Positions 9,301 to 16,758 of a stretch of 64,000 bases of DNA are shown one piece after another. The stretch is from Gammaproteobacteria bacterium (GTDB lineage: Bacteria > Pseudomonadota > Gammaproteobacteria > Steroidobacterales > XN24): positions 1-64,000 of the forward strand of contig JAHEFR010000013.1 in the NCBI GenBank assembly GCA_024640085.1. Direction: 5' to 3'. The stretch's first letter is position 1. Each line of letters begins with the position of its first letter. A model generated the notes under the pieces. The model made no database searches, was not told where the DNA came from, and saw only the letters and a list, made by a program, of their open reading frames with translations. Made by a program: the position numbers and the translations under genes.

Positions 9301-9529
9301 GACTGACGGAGCCGACTCGAACTACACCCTGTTCGAGTGGGAGTTCGGGCTGGTCGATGACGCCGGCAACATGACGGTCGACCCGAATATGGTCGATGCG
9401 GTACTGGGCGCCACCCAGACGCTTACCGTCGACTACTTCGGTCTCGATCCGGCCGCCAAGTATCTCGGTGCGATCTCGCACTCGAGCCTCAGCGGTCTGG
9501 AAGGGCTGACCCTGGTCAGCGTCGAGTAA
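6359..9529 (+). CDS. subtilisin-like serine protease (peptidase S8), lipoprotein with plant-type subtilase architecture
   Basis: This 1056-residue secreted protease has a lipoprotein signal (lipobox IAAGC, Cys at about 24). An inhibitor I9-type propeptide follows (about 83-177, ending FNGFAAELS...DVARIW). The S8 catalytic domain has Asp in VIDTGVW (about D209), His in GHGSHTTSTAGG (about H294) and Ser in GGTSMASPHVAG (about S630). A PA domain is inserted at about 465-530. A fibronectin-like domain follows (about 745-840), then a C-terminal region with repeated beta-type segments. The order I9-S8-PA-Fn3 resembles plant subtilases. The start is a GTG with a near-perfect ribosome binding site six bases away. 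It probably acts at the outer membrane or is released. Substrate is unknown. Confidence 0.93.
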   Translation: MNKRLSTVLLSTAFAVYVGIAAGCGGGSGDSATAVSNAAASAKPSTNANGNNGNAFGKKRGSTYAGVQLQATGDSTAASKGGVYVIQMKGDPTVMLENEGRKGRYNPNSAAARKYAQNLETKHNRALNKVGAGSKKLYSYVHSFNGFAAELSAAQAVALSKDPDVARIWNDEVRELHTNYSPEFLGLDAANGPWDSGVDGEGVIIGVIDTGVWPEVPSFSDAGDTDYNSYGPPPAQWRGTCESGEQWSQQDCNNKLIGVRFFPYGWGASVQGKSRNGVLPQGYNSGRDDDDVGHGSHTTSTAGGNRGVTMTLAGEPVLGDSDGSGVAPRARVAHYKACWNAGGCVGSDLVAAIDAAVADGVDVINYSIGSASTNIYQPDDVAFLFAEAAGVFVATSNGNDGPDPATTGSPAGDPWVTSVGAATRDGVQTTLAARINSPESVAGDYSAIEGAITKPLSVTGPITADLAAADPIEACEPLAGDLSGHIALIARGVCAFTDKVTNAVNAGAIAVLMYSDARPKTAMGGDATSVTKSVPGVMIDNAEGLAIQAALGDGPVNATLSPTLFLPEEDVGNIIAGFSSRGPNLGAINIIKPDVAAPGVNILAATTATPLPDGTKQNIGQLFKYLGGTSMASPHVAGSLALIRQAHPDWTPSMAKSALMTTGRQNVVKEDGATDADPFDMGSGYIQPGSSLDPGLVYDVDTIGYGSIYAYGAYICSVNPNFWVPGLCEDLFAALGYDTEDPTQLNYPSIGVATMVGTKTVNRTVTSVTPGTVEYCATIEAPPGVDASVDEECFEISEGETHTYALTLSATEAVETGRFLFGAITWDDGTHAVRSPIAVRAVGLAAPAQVNGAGTEGQIMFDVEFGFAGEYTAGVHGLNPATEFEQSVDDDPGNSYDFPSGPGITRTFWEYPEDTAFSRWQLRDDYTDGNDDLDLYVWECDENGSCSLVGNSGSGTSDETVDLLLPKPAPFFYVVDVHGWQTDGADSNYTLFEWEFGLVDDAGNMTVDPNMVDAVLGATQTLTVDYFGLDPAAKYLGAISHSSLSGLEGLTLVSVE

Positions 9530-9555
9530 AGCCAGCCTCTGGCTGGTAGACATCA

Positions 9556-9590
9556 AGCCCCGCAGGGTCCGCCCTGCGGGGCTTTTTCTT
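9556..9590 (+). terminator. intrinsic terminator of the subtilase gene
   Basis: AGCCCCGCAGGG (9556-9567) pairs perfectly with CCCTGCGGGGCT (9572-9583) around the loop TCCG, followed by TTTTTCTT. A smaller hairpin, CCAGCC-TCT-GGCTGG, lies just upstream after the stop codon. Confidence 0.93.
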
Positions 9591-9781
9591 TGGCACCAGC
9601 CGGCAACCCCGAGCCGTGATCGGACCGGCAACTGACATGTGTATACCTGCCGGCAGCCGGAACGTCCCGACAGAAGGATCGAGGCACCAGCTAGCCGTTG
9701 CGTGGCAGGCGACGGGTTACGGCATCGGGCCAGGCGGCTCCGTGGCCGCCGGATGCCGTCCGGGCCTGTCTGGGTGCCCCG

Positions 9782-10216
9782 TCAATCCACGGAGTACGGG
9801 ACGGGCGGCTCTGCCTGTCGGGGATGGCAGGTGAAGGGAGGACCGTCTTCTCCGGAATGGTATCGGTACTCGGCCCGCCCGACAGTCAGGCGGATCAGCC
9901 AGCCACGGGTCAGCACCTGTTGGTAGGCCTTGTCGGGATCGGGGCAGCCCAGGGCGGATGTCTTCCAGTACACGGGACGGTCTTCCAGGACTTTCACGTC
10001 CTCGATTGGGTGATTCAGACGCCTGGCGAGATCCTCACGGGCCGCCTCGACGATGGCTGATCCATCCGGCCTTGACTCCGCCGCGGACGCTGCCTGGCCT
10101 GCACCTGAGGCCGGTGGTTCCCCGCTCTCGTTCTTGGCCTGGCAACCGCCCAGGGCCATCACCAGGGACAATGCGGCGAGACCGATCCCCGGCCGCACTC
10201 GTTCAGCTCTGCTCAT
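9782..10216 (-). CDS. lipoprotein of unknown function with an ALGCP...Y.QVL...YRYH motif
   Basis: This is a 144-residue protein with a lipoprotein signal (MSRAERVRPG..., lipobox ALGGC). The mature domain contains TSALGCPDPDKAYQQVLTRG, followed by IRLTVGRAEYRYHSGE and FTCHP. I recognise this pattern from small uncharacterised bacterial proteins, but no function is attached to it. The ATG at 10216 has GGAG seven bases upstream. The open frame continues upstream but that part has no signal peptide and unlike composition. It lies just downstream of another lipoprotein gene on the same strand and may be co-transcribed with it. Confidence 0.75.
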   Translation of the reverse strand: MSRAERVRPGIGLAALSLVMALGGCQAKNESGEPPASGAGQAASAAESRPDGSAIVEAAREDLARRLNHPIEDVKVLEDRPVYWKTSALGCPDPDKAYQQVLTRGWLIRLTVGRAEYRYHSGEDGPPFTCHPRQAEPPVPYSVD

Positions 10217-10326
10217 ACAGGTACTCCGTTTTGGGCAATGGGTAATCAGCGAATCGGTCATGGGGGCTCCCGGCAAAGCACGCGCCCAGGTCCGGAGCGC
10301 ACCGCCACGAACGACCCCTGCCCCGG

Positions 10327-11064
10327 TCAGCTCCCTTCTTCGGTATCCGGGACATCGACATCCATCGACCCATCCGGCCCGGGACACTCAATCTCCGGAT
10401 TTGACTTGCACGGATGTGGCATGCGGGCGATCAGGTCGCTGGCGACTTCTCGCACCATGGACTCGAAGGTGACGACCTGTTCCTTGACGGTATCGAAAGC
10501 CAGGGTCAGCTCCTGGTTTGCCTCCCAGGCGATGGATGCCGTCTCGGTATCCCAGACCTGGTAGAACACCCGCAGAGTGGCGATCTTTGTCGTCACCAGC
10601 CGGAAACTGAACAGCCCGAAACGCCGTGACGATTCCGATACGAACGACGCGAGCTTCAGCATCACCACGTAGCGGGCTCCCGTAACCTCCCCGACCTTGG
10701 TCAGAAAGCTGCCCGGAAGGACACCGGTGGCGTCCATGTGCTCCAGCATGTCCCGGTACTCGATGGCCAGACCCGCAGCGTTGATACGGCTGAGCGTCTC
10801 GGCCAGGGTCACGACCGGGATCTCCGGCCGCTCCTCCCTGAGGACCTGGGCAAACAGGAACGCCACCGTCTGCCGGTCCTGCTCGTGGCCGGTGATCGAG
10901 GACGGGGTGATGAAGGCTATGCCGTGATCCGCGAGATCGCCGGGTGAGAGGGTGAAGTCCTCGTAATCCAGTGACCGCTGGACCTGGGGGGACGAACTGC
11001 AAGCGGCAAGCGTGAGCAGGACGGCGGCAATCACGGCCGGGAAGCGGAAGTGGGGAAGGTTCAT
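10327..11064 (-). CDS. lipoprotein of unknown function
   Basis: The 245-residue product starts MNLPHFRFPAVIAAVLLTL and has the lipobox LAACSSS, so it should be membrane-anchored in the periplasm. The mature domain has alternating alpha/beta character with a GARYVVMLKLASFV strand. The latter resembles periplasmic proteins that sense or assemble at the outer membrane (TolB-N or CsgG-like folds), but I cannot assign a family. The acidic C-terminus carries two cysteines (HPCKSNPEIECPG). The ATG at 11064 is chosen because it begins the signal peptide; an upstream in-frame start at 11169 is less likely. Confidence 0.72.
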   Translation of the reverse strand: MNLPHFRFPAVIAAVLLTLAACSSSPQVQRSLDYEDFTLSPGDLADHGIAFITPSSITGHEQDRQTVAFLFAQVLREERPEIPVVTLAETLSRINAAGLAIEYRDMLEHMDATGVLPGSFLTKVGEVTGARYVVMLKLASFVSESSRRFGLFSFRLVTTKIATLRVFYQVWDTETASIAWEANQELTLAFDTVKEQVVTFESMVREVASDLIARMPHPCKSNPEIECPGPDGSMDVDVPDTEEGS

Positions 11065-11390
11065 TCGAGGGTCGCAGCAGATCAGGGAATCACATGCTAC
11101 CGCCTTTGGCGGCCCGCTGGCCATGCGGTGGGGCCCCCAGGCCCATGCAGAGGTCAGATGACGTGCCAAAGCGTGAGACTCCCTCCCGCCCCGGCCGCAT
11201 CGCGCCGCGGCCGTGAGTCATGGAGACGCTGAACCAGACGGGCTAACTGACCCAAATCAATGTCAATCTGCCGGCTTTGTTCTAAAAATAGGGCTGGTTT
11301 CCGCCCCACCGAATCGATGCGGGCGTCTGTTCGACACGTGTACGGGGTCGTGGCCTGGTGGCATACGCATCTCGGACAAGGGAGTTCCCC
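11065..11390 (+). promoter_or_regulatory. divergent control region of the cytochrome genes with an FNR-type site
   Basis: No gene is present. CTGAC-CCAA-ATCAA at 11247-11260 matches the FNR/ANR consensus TTGAT-N4-ATCAA at 8 of 10 positions, with the right half perfect. An AT-rich block TAAAAAT (11283-11289) lies where a -10 box would sit. This would give a start near 11296, with the FNR box centred about 42 bases upstream, the class II activator position. The resulting leader would be about 95 bases. A ribosome binding site GGGAG precedes the ATG at 11391. Confidence 0.4.
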
Positions 11391-13376
11391 ATGAGCGCCG
11401 CCACCACAATGGTCCGGCCCGCGAGGTCCCTCGTGGGACTGGGCATTTCGCTCGCCGCTCTGTTCCTGCTGATGCCGCTCAGCATCGGGGCACAGGAGGC
11501 GCCGGCGGCGATCGACTGCTCCGCCTGTCACGACGAGATCCAGCCTACGTCTACGGTCCACGGGAACCTGGCATGCCAGGACTGCCACACGAATATCAAG
11601 ACCCGGCGCCACAGGGATACTGCCCTGGAGAAGATGTCCAGCCGGGAGATCTGCTCCCGGTGTCACGAGGCCGAGGAACAGGATGTCTCTGCCAGCGTGC
11701 ACAAGAAGACCTGGGGGTGCCTGGACTGCCACGGCGACCAGCACGACATCAGGAAGGTCACCGACCTGGTCTCTCCCATGTCGCCGTTCAACCAGGTCAA
11801 GGTCTGCGGTGGTTGCCACGAGAACGACAGCGGCCTGATCGCCGGCTACATGGAAAGCGTGCACGGCAGGGGATTGCTCAAGTCGGGCCTGATCAATGCG
11901 CCCTCATGCAGCGACTGCCATGGCGGACACACCGTGGTGATGACGGACTCCCCGGAGTCGCCGACCTCACACTCAAACTCGCCGGAAATGTGCGGCGCCT
12001 GCCACGTGGGCGTGCTCGAGACCTGGACTACCCAGAGCGCTCATGGCTTTGTGTGGGTTGCGGGCGATCCCGACGGCCCGGTGTGCACCACCTGTCACCA
12101 CTCCCATCGCATAGGTGACCCACAGTTCGGGGCGGAAAGACTACATTTCCCGGACGAGTGCGGTAACTGCCACGGCGACCTGTACAGCAGCTATCGCCAC
12201 ACATTCCATGGCAAGGCCACCAATCTGGGGATGGCGGTCTCTGCCACCTGCTCGGACTGCCACACGCCCCACGCGAACCTGCCGCAGGACGATCCGCGTT
12301 CGAGCGTCAACCCCGCCAATCTCGAACAGACCTGCGGGGCCTGTCATCCCGGAGTACCGGCGAATTTCATCCAGATCGATCCCCACAACGATCCGACGAA
12401 TCCCGACGACAACGCCTACGTCTACTATGTATACGTCTTCATGATGGCGCTGCTGATCGGCGTTTTCGCCTTCTTCGGCATCCACGACCTGCTCTGGCTG
12501 CAACGGACATTTGTCGGGACGCTGCGAGGCGAGTTCCACGGACTGGCGATCACGCGTGAGAAGGGACCGTACGTCCGGCGTTTCCCGGGGATCTACATCT
12601 TCATGCACGTCACGGTGATACTCACTTTCCTGCTGCTCGCGATCACCGGCCTGCCGTTGAAATTCGACAACGCCCCCTGGGCCCAGACCATCATGAACGT
12701 CATGGGGGGGGTGGATGCGGCCCGCATCATCCACAGGATCGCCGCCGTCGGCACCTTCGGCTACATGATGTTCCACCTGGTCCACCTGGCCGTGCGGATC
12801 ATCTTCAAGCACGAGCGTGGCCTGTTCTGGGGACCGAACTCCATGGTGCCCCAGTGGCAGGACGTCAAGCACATGGTCGGCAACATCCGCTACTTCCTGT
12901 ACCTGGGACCGCACCCGGAAGGCGATCGCTGGGAGTACTGGGAGAAATTCGACTACCTGGCAGTGTTCTGGGGCGTGATGATCATCGGCCTGTCCGGCCT
13001 GATGCTCTGGTTCCCGGAATTCTTCACCTTGTTCCTGCCAGGCTGGGTCATCAATGCTGCCGCCGTCATCCACAGTGACGAAGCGTTGCTGGCGACCGGC
13101 TTCATCTTCGTGTTCCACTTCTTCCACACCCATCTCCGGCCGGAAAGCTTCCCCATGGACCCGGTCGTGTTCACTGGCCGCATGCCCCTTGAGCGATTCA
13201 AGGAAGAAAGGCAGAGGGAATACAAGCGCATGGTGGAGAACGGCACCCTTGAGGGCGCGCTGTGCGATCCGCCCACCAGGGAAGAGATGGCGTGGATCGT
13301 TGTGTTCGGATTCACCGCCCTGTCCATCGGGCTGGCCCTGGCGGTTGGGATTTTCTGGGCGCTGCTCAGTCACTAG
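11391..13376 (+). CDS. multihaem cytochrome c fused to a membrane cytochrome b domain (CbcL-like quinol oxidase)
   Basis: This 661-residue fusion has a Sec signal peptide (cleavage near SIGA-QE) and a periplasmic part with eleven CXXCH haem c motifs (CSACH, CQDCH, CSRCH, CLDCH, CGGCH, CSDCH, CGACH, CTTCH, CGNCH, CSDCH, CGACH). From about residue 344 there are six membrane helices with paired histidines (for example FHLVHLAVRII and FVFHFFHTHLRPE). They match the HydC/FdnI-type dihaem cytochrome b that oxidises quinol. This order is that of Geobacter CbcL, an inner-membrane menaquinol oxidase needed for low-potential extracellular electron transfer. The likely role is to pass electrons from quinol to periplasmic acceptors. 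The terminal acceptor is not encoded here. Confidence 0.9.
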   Translation: MSAATTMVRPARSLVGLGISLAALFLLMPLSIGAQEAPAAIDCSACHDEIQPTSTVHGNLACQDCHTNIKTRRHRDTALEKMSSREICSRCHEAEEQDVSASVHKKTWGCLDCHGDQHDIRKVTDLVSPMSPFNQVKVCGGCHENDSGLIAGYMESVHGRGLLKSGLINAPSCSDCHGGHTVVMTDSPESPTSHSNSPEMCGACHVGVLETWTTQSAHGFVWVAGDPDGPVCTTCHHSHRIGDPQFGAERLHFPDECGNCHGDLYSSYRHTFHGKATNLGMAVSATCSDCHTPHANLPQDDPRSSVNPANLEQTCGACHPGVPANFIQIDPHNDPTNPDDNAYVYYVYVFMMALLIGVFAFFGIHDLLWLQRTFVGTLRGEFHGLAITREKGPYVRRFPGIYIFMHVTVILTFLLLAITGLPLKFDNAPWAQTIMNVMGGVDAARIIHRIAAVGTFGYMMFHLVHLAVRIIFKHERGLFWGPNSMVPQWQDVKHMVGNIRYFLYLGPHPEGDRWEYWEKFDYLAVFWGVMIIGLSGLMLWFPEFFTLFLPGWVINAAAVIHSDEALLATGFIFVFHFFHTHLRPESFPMDPVVFTGRMPLERFKEERQREYKRMVENGTLEGALCDPPTREEMAWIVVFGFTALSIGLALAVGIFWALLSH

Positions 13377-13415
13377 ACGCCCCGGGCCGACATGATTGGG
13401 GTCTGGCCCTAAACG

Positions 13416-13440
13416 CCCCGCTGCGCTTTGCGCAGCGGGG
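13416..13440 (+). other. strong hairpin after the multihaem cytochrome gene
   Basis: CCCCGCTGCGC (13416-13426) pairs perfectly with GCGCAGCGGGG (13430-13440) around TTT: an 11-base stem with no T-tract after it. It may be a Rho-independent-like stop of low efficiency or a processing/stabilising element between the two cytochrome genes. Confidence 0.55.
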
Positions 13441-13502
13441 TCGTCCCTGACTCGAACCGGTTCGGCGGAGGCGGGTCGGGTGTTAATATAGGTCCCGAGA
13501 CA

Positions 13503-13527
13503 TGCGGCCCCTTTCACCGGGGCCGCA
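13503..13527 (+). other. hairpin in the leader of the NapC/NirT-family cytochrome gene
   Basis: TGCGGCCCC (13503-13511) pairs with GGGGCCGCA (13519-13527) around the loop TTTCACC. It lies about 65 bases before the start codon, after a short AT-rich patch (TTAATATA) that could contain a promoter -10. Confidence 0.45.
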
Positions 13528-13592
13528 AAGCTGTTGAACGGGGCCGGGTCCTGCCCGATCGCATCGATCGCTGACGCAGTAGAGGATGGAAT

Positions 13593-14981
13593 ATGGCCAG
13601 ACATTTCTTCGCCGCGCTCGTCCGGAACACGATCAGCCTGATCGGCACCGCGCTCGCGGTCGCCACCCTGACTCTTTTCATCACCCTGTTCGTGGTCCAG
13701 TCTCTGGGCCTGGAAGGCGGCGCCTATCTCGGCATCTTCACCTTTATCCTGCTGCCGCTGCTGTTCGTGACCGGGCTCATCCTGATACCGATCGGCATAC
13801 ACAGGGAAAACAAGCGGCTGGCGGCCCATACCGGCGACGGGGCCCACTTCCCCGTATTCGACCTCAACTCGGAGAAGACCCGCAAGGGCCTGATCATCTT
13901 CGTCGCCCTCACCCTGTTCAATATCGTGGTCCTGGCCGCGGCCACCTTCGAGGCGGTGGAAGTGATGGACTCCACGCCGTTCTGCGGCACCGTGTGCCAC
14001 ACGGTGATGCAGCCGGAATACACCGCCCACCAACGCTCACCGCACGCCCGGGTCGACTGTGCCGACTGCCACATCGGCCCCGGGGCCGAGTGGTTCGTGA
14101 AAGCGAAGATCTCCGGGTCCTGGCAGCTGGTCGCCGTCGCCCTGAATCTGTATCCGACGCCGATCCCGACGCCCATCCACAACCTGCGCCCCGCCCGCGA
14201 GACCTGCGAGCAGTGCCATTGGCCGACCAACCATGTCGGTGATCTGCTGCGGGTGAAATCCGTCTACCAGCCGGACGAAGCGAACTCGGAGTACAAGACC
14301 GCCGTCCTTCTGAAGGTGGGTGGCATCGCCGGTCGGGAGTATTCGGGCATCCACTGGCACGTCAGACAGGATGTCCAGATCAACTATCTCTCCGACGAAA
14401 GCCGGGAGAAGATTTACGAACTCGAGATGACCGCGCCCGACGGTACCGTAACCGTGTACAAGGGCAGCGAGGAAGCGCCGGAGGACGCGAACCACCGCCG
14501 GGCCATGGACTGCGTCGACTGCCACAACCGGCCGACCCATCGCTACCAGTTGCCGGGAGACGGGATCGACAAGGCCATGTCCACCGGACTTATCGACAAG
14601 ACCCTGCCGTTCATCAAGCGGGAGGGGCTGCGCGTACTGCAGACGAGCTACGATTCCCACGAGCAGGCCCGGGCGCAGATCCAGCAGGACATCACCGATT
14701 TCTACCGCGAGCAGTACCCCGGGATCGACGACGACAAGTCGGCGGAGATCAACGCCGCCGCAGCCGAACTGGGTGACATCTACTCGGTCAATGTCTTTCC
14801 AGCCATGAAGGTCGATTGGGGCACCTACCCGGACCACAGCGGCCACGACGGGTGCTTCCGCTGCCACGGTCGCCTGAAAACGGCGGAGGGCAAGGGGATC
14901 CCCCGGAACTGCGGATTCTGTCACACGGTCCTGGCCTGGGAAGAGCAGGATCCGGAGATCCTGAAGACCATCAATCCCTAG
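13593..14981 (+). CDS. NapC/NirT-family multihaem cytochrome c with three membrane helices (ImcH-like)
   Basis: This 462-residue protein starts with three membrane helices (about 8-35, 45-68 and 95-118). The first haem site is an unusual CGTVCH (CX3CH) in the context STPFCGTVCHTVMQPEY. Five CXXCH motifs follow: CADCH, CEQCH, CVDCH, CFRCH and CGFCH. The segment HIGPGAEWFVKAKISG is characteristic of NapC/NirT quinol dehydrogenases. The three-helix form with a longer C-terminal domain is closest to Geobacter ImcH rather than to the single-helix NapC. It probably oxidises quinol and hands electrons to periplasmic carriers. The ATG at 13593 has AGAGGATGGA directly upstream. Pairing with the CbcL-like gene suggests a shared respiratory pathway. 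Confidence 0.88.
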   Translation: MARHFFAALVRNTISLIGTALAVATLTLFITLFVVQSLGLEGGAYLGIFTFILLPLLFVTGLILIPIGIHRENKRLAAHTGDGAHFPVFDLNSEKTRKGLIIFVALTLFNIVVLAAATFEAVEVMDSTPFCGTVCHTVMQPEYTAHQRSPHARVDCADCHIGPGAEWFVKAKISGSWQLVAVALNLYPTPIPTPIHNLRPARETCEQCHWPTNHVGDLLRVKSVYQPDEANSEYKTAVLLKVGGIAGREYSGIHWHVRQDVQINYLSDESREKIYELEMTAPDGTVTVYKGSEEAPEDANHRRAMDCVDCHNRPTHRYQLPGDGIDKAMSTGLIDKTLPFIKREGLRVLQTSYDSHEQARAQIQQDITDFYREQYPGIDDDKSAEINAAAAELGDIYSVNVFPAMKVDWGTYPDHSGHDGCFRCHGRLKTAEGKGIPRNCGFCHTVLAWEEQDPEILKTINP

Positions 14982-15105
14982 GACTGTAGCCAGAAATCCG
15001 ACGGGCGCCGGGCGTCCGGGTCGGAGGACAGCGCGAAGTCGTCACGGCCTTCGGGGATCGCCAGCACTCCCTTACCCATGCCGGTAGCCCAGACCCAACG
15101 CTGGC

Positions 15106-15720
15106 TCAGGACGTGCCAGGATCCTTCCACTCGGACAGGGCCGTCGCAATGTCCCGGCTCCATCGCGCCAGCGCCCGACTCATGGCAGCGACCATGGCGT
15201 CGAAATCTCCGGCGGCGGCGGGCTCCCGGTATTCGCCGGTGTGGACCTCGCCGACAGGAGAGCCTCCGGGCGCCTGTATCAGCCACCGGACCCGCAGCAG
15301 CACCTCGCCATCGGGGCCGGACTCGAAGGCGTCGATCTCCCCCATTACCCGTCGGTCGGGCCGGAAATCTGAAGGCCATGGGTAGGGCACCACCCGCTTG
15401 GACTCGCTGAGGCCGACAAGATCCTCCATCAACACCCTCATGACGCGGCCCTTGAGGGGATCGGCCCAGCGATCGAATTCGTGCACGACCAGACGATGAC
15501 CCTCGCCCCGTGTCACGATCTGGGGCCGGTCCAGATAGGCCGGCAGTCCGATCGGGCCAACGCCGACCCAGGCGCTCCCGATGGCAATCGAGCCGGCGTC
15601 TTCAGACGACTCGCCGGCGTGGAGGGTATAGAACCGGGCCGGCGGAGATCTGGACAGGCAGGCCGCCAACGAGGCCGCCAATGCCGCGATCAGAATCAAA
15701 TACAGCGGCGTCCGTCTCAT
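15106..15720 (-). CDS. ABC-type transport auxiliary lipoprotein (PqiC-like) of the MCE operon
   Basis: This 204-residue lipoprotein (lipobox LAAC) has the RFYTLHAGE start and the GVGPIGLPAYLDRPQIVTR segment typical of the PqiC/auxiliary lipoprotein family. Those proteins sit at the outer membrane and partner with MCE proteins in lipid transport. It is the last gene of the operon and overlaps the upstream MCE gene by an ATGA (15717-15720). Confidence 0.88.
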   Translation of the reverse strand: MRRTPLYLILIAALAASLAACLSRSPPARFYTLHAGESSEDAGSIAIGSAWVGVGPIGLPAYLDRPQIVTRGEGHRLVVHEFDRWADPLKGRVMRVLMEDLVGLSESKRVVPYPWPSDFRPDRRVMGEIDAFESGPDGEVLLRVRWLIQAPGGSPVGEVHTGEYREPAAAGDFDAMVAAMSRALARWSRDIATALSEWKDPGTS

Positions 15721-16724
15721 CTGCCTGCCTCCTTCTTGCCTTGCAAGAATGCTTCGGGATGTCTCTCCAGATAGTCCGCCAGGATCCGGACAGAACGGGC
15801 AGCTTCCGCCACCTCCTCCATGGCCTCGACCGCCCTGACGCGCAGGTCCGAGTTGTCGCTCAGGGAAGACTCGATCGATTCGAATACACTGGACGCCTCC
15901 TCCAGCAGCTTGCCCAGATCCGCCGACGCCTTCTGCAGACCTTCCGAGAGCGGCACGATCCTTTCGTCCGCGTTGTCGGCGAGTCGGCGGACGCTGCGCA
16001 TCGCGCTGTCGGCATTCTCCAGTGCGCGCCTCAGGCTCTTGAGAGAAGCCTCAAGATCCGGCGAATTGACCAGTCGGTCCGCACCTTTGATGGCATCATC
16101 GAGCTCAGGCGAAGACACCAGCTCCTTCATCGAAGTCAGGAGCTCCAGCATCTCGTCCGCGATTTTGTCCACCGGAACATCCTGCAAGCGTGACACGAGC
16201 TTTTCGGCAAGATCACGTAATTTCTCGACTTCCGAGGGCACCGTCGGGAATTCCTGCAAACCTTTGTATCCACCGTGCGACACGGTCTTCGAGTCCGGGA
16301 AGAAATCCAGGTTCACGGCCAGCTGGCCGGTCACCATGCTGCGCATCTGCAACTGCGCCCTGATGCCCCTCTTCACCAGGACGCTTTCCTCCCCGCGCGC
16401 TCCGGATTGCGCTGCATCGGCGGCACCGTCCCCAACTATCTCGAGCCGGTCCATATCGATCTCGAAGATAACTGGAATCTTGAGGTCGCTCTTGGCCACG
16501 TCGTAGACCACCTGCAAGCCTGTGACCGTGCCGATTCGGACTCCCCGGAAGGAGACCGGAGCGCCGACCTCCAGGCCCTTGAGCGAGCCGTCGAAAAACG
16601 CTACGTAGGTCTCCGTGGTGCGGAAGAACTTGCCGCCCCCGAAGAAGAACAGACCCCCGACGGCGAGGGCGATGGCGCCGATGACGAAGCCGCCGACCAC
16701 AGCCGGGTTCGCTTTCCTGCTCAT
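15717..16724 (-). CDS. MCE-domain lipid transport protein (MlaD/PqiB family)
   Basis: This 335-residue protein has one N-terminal membrane helix (about 9-30) and an MCE domain (about 38-135, beginning ETYVAFFDGSLKGLEVGAPV with FRGVRIGTVT). A long helical C-terminal part follows, probably forming the needle or tunnel of a hexamer. It ends ADYLERHPEAFLQGK, a PqiB-like signature. The ATG at 16724 has GGGAGGT seven bases upstream; an in-frame ATG at 16802 would overlap the ATPase gene and is rejected. It should carry lipids between inner and outer membranes with the permease and ATPase encoded upstream. Confidence 0.9.
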   Translation of the reverse strand: MSRKANPAVVGGFVIGAIALAVGGLFFFGGGKFFRTTETYVAFFDGSLKGLEVGAPVSFRGVRIGTVTGLQVVYDVAKSDLKIPVIFEIDMDRLEIVGDGAADAAQSGARGEESVLVKRGIRAQLQMRSMVTGQLAVNLDFFPDSKTVSHGGYKGLQEFPTVPSEVEKLRDLAEKLVSRLQDVPVDKIADEMLELLTSMKELVSSPELDDAIKGADRLVNSPDLEASLKSLRRALENADSAMRSVRRLADNADERIVPLSEGLQKASADLGKLLEEASSVFESIESSLSDNSDLRVRAVEAMEEVAEAARSVRILADYLERHPEAFLQGKKEAGR

Positions 16725-16758
16725 GTCGCTACCTCCCGGCATCGCGGGCGTCGTGATC

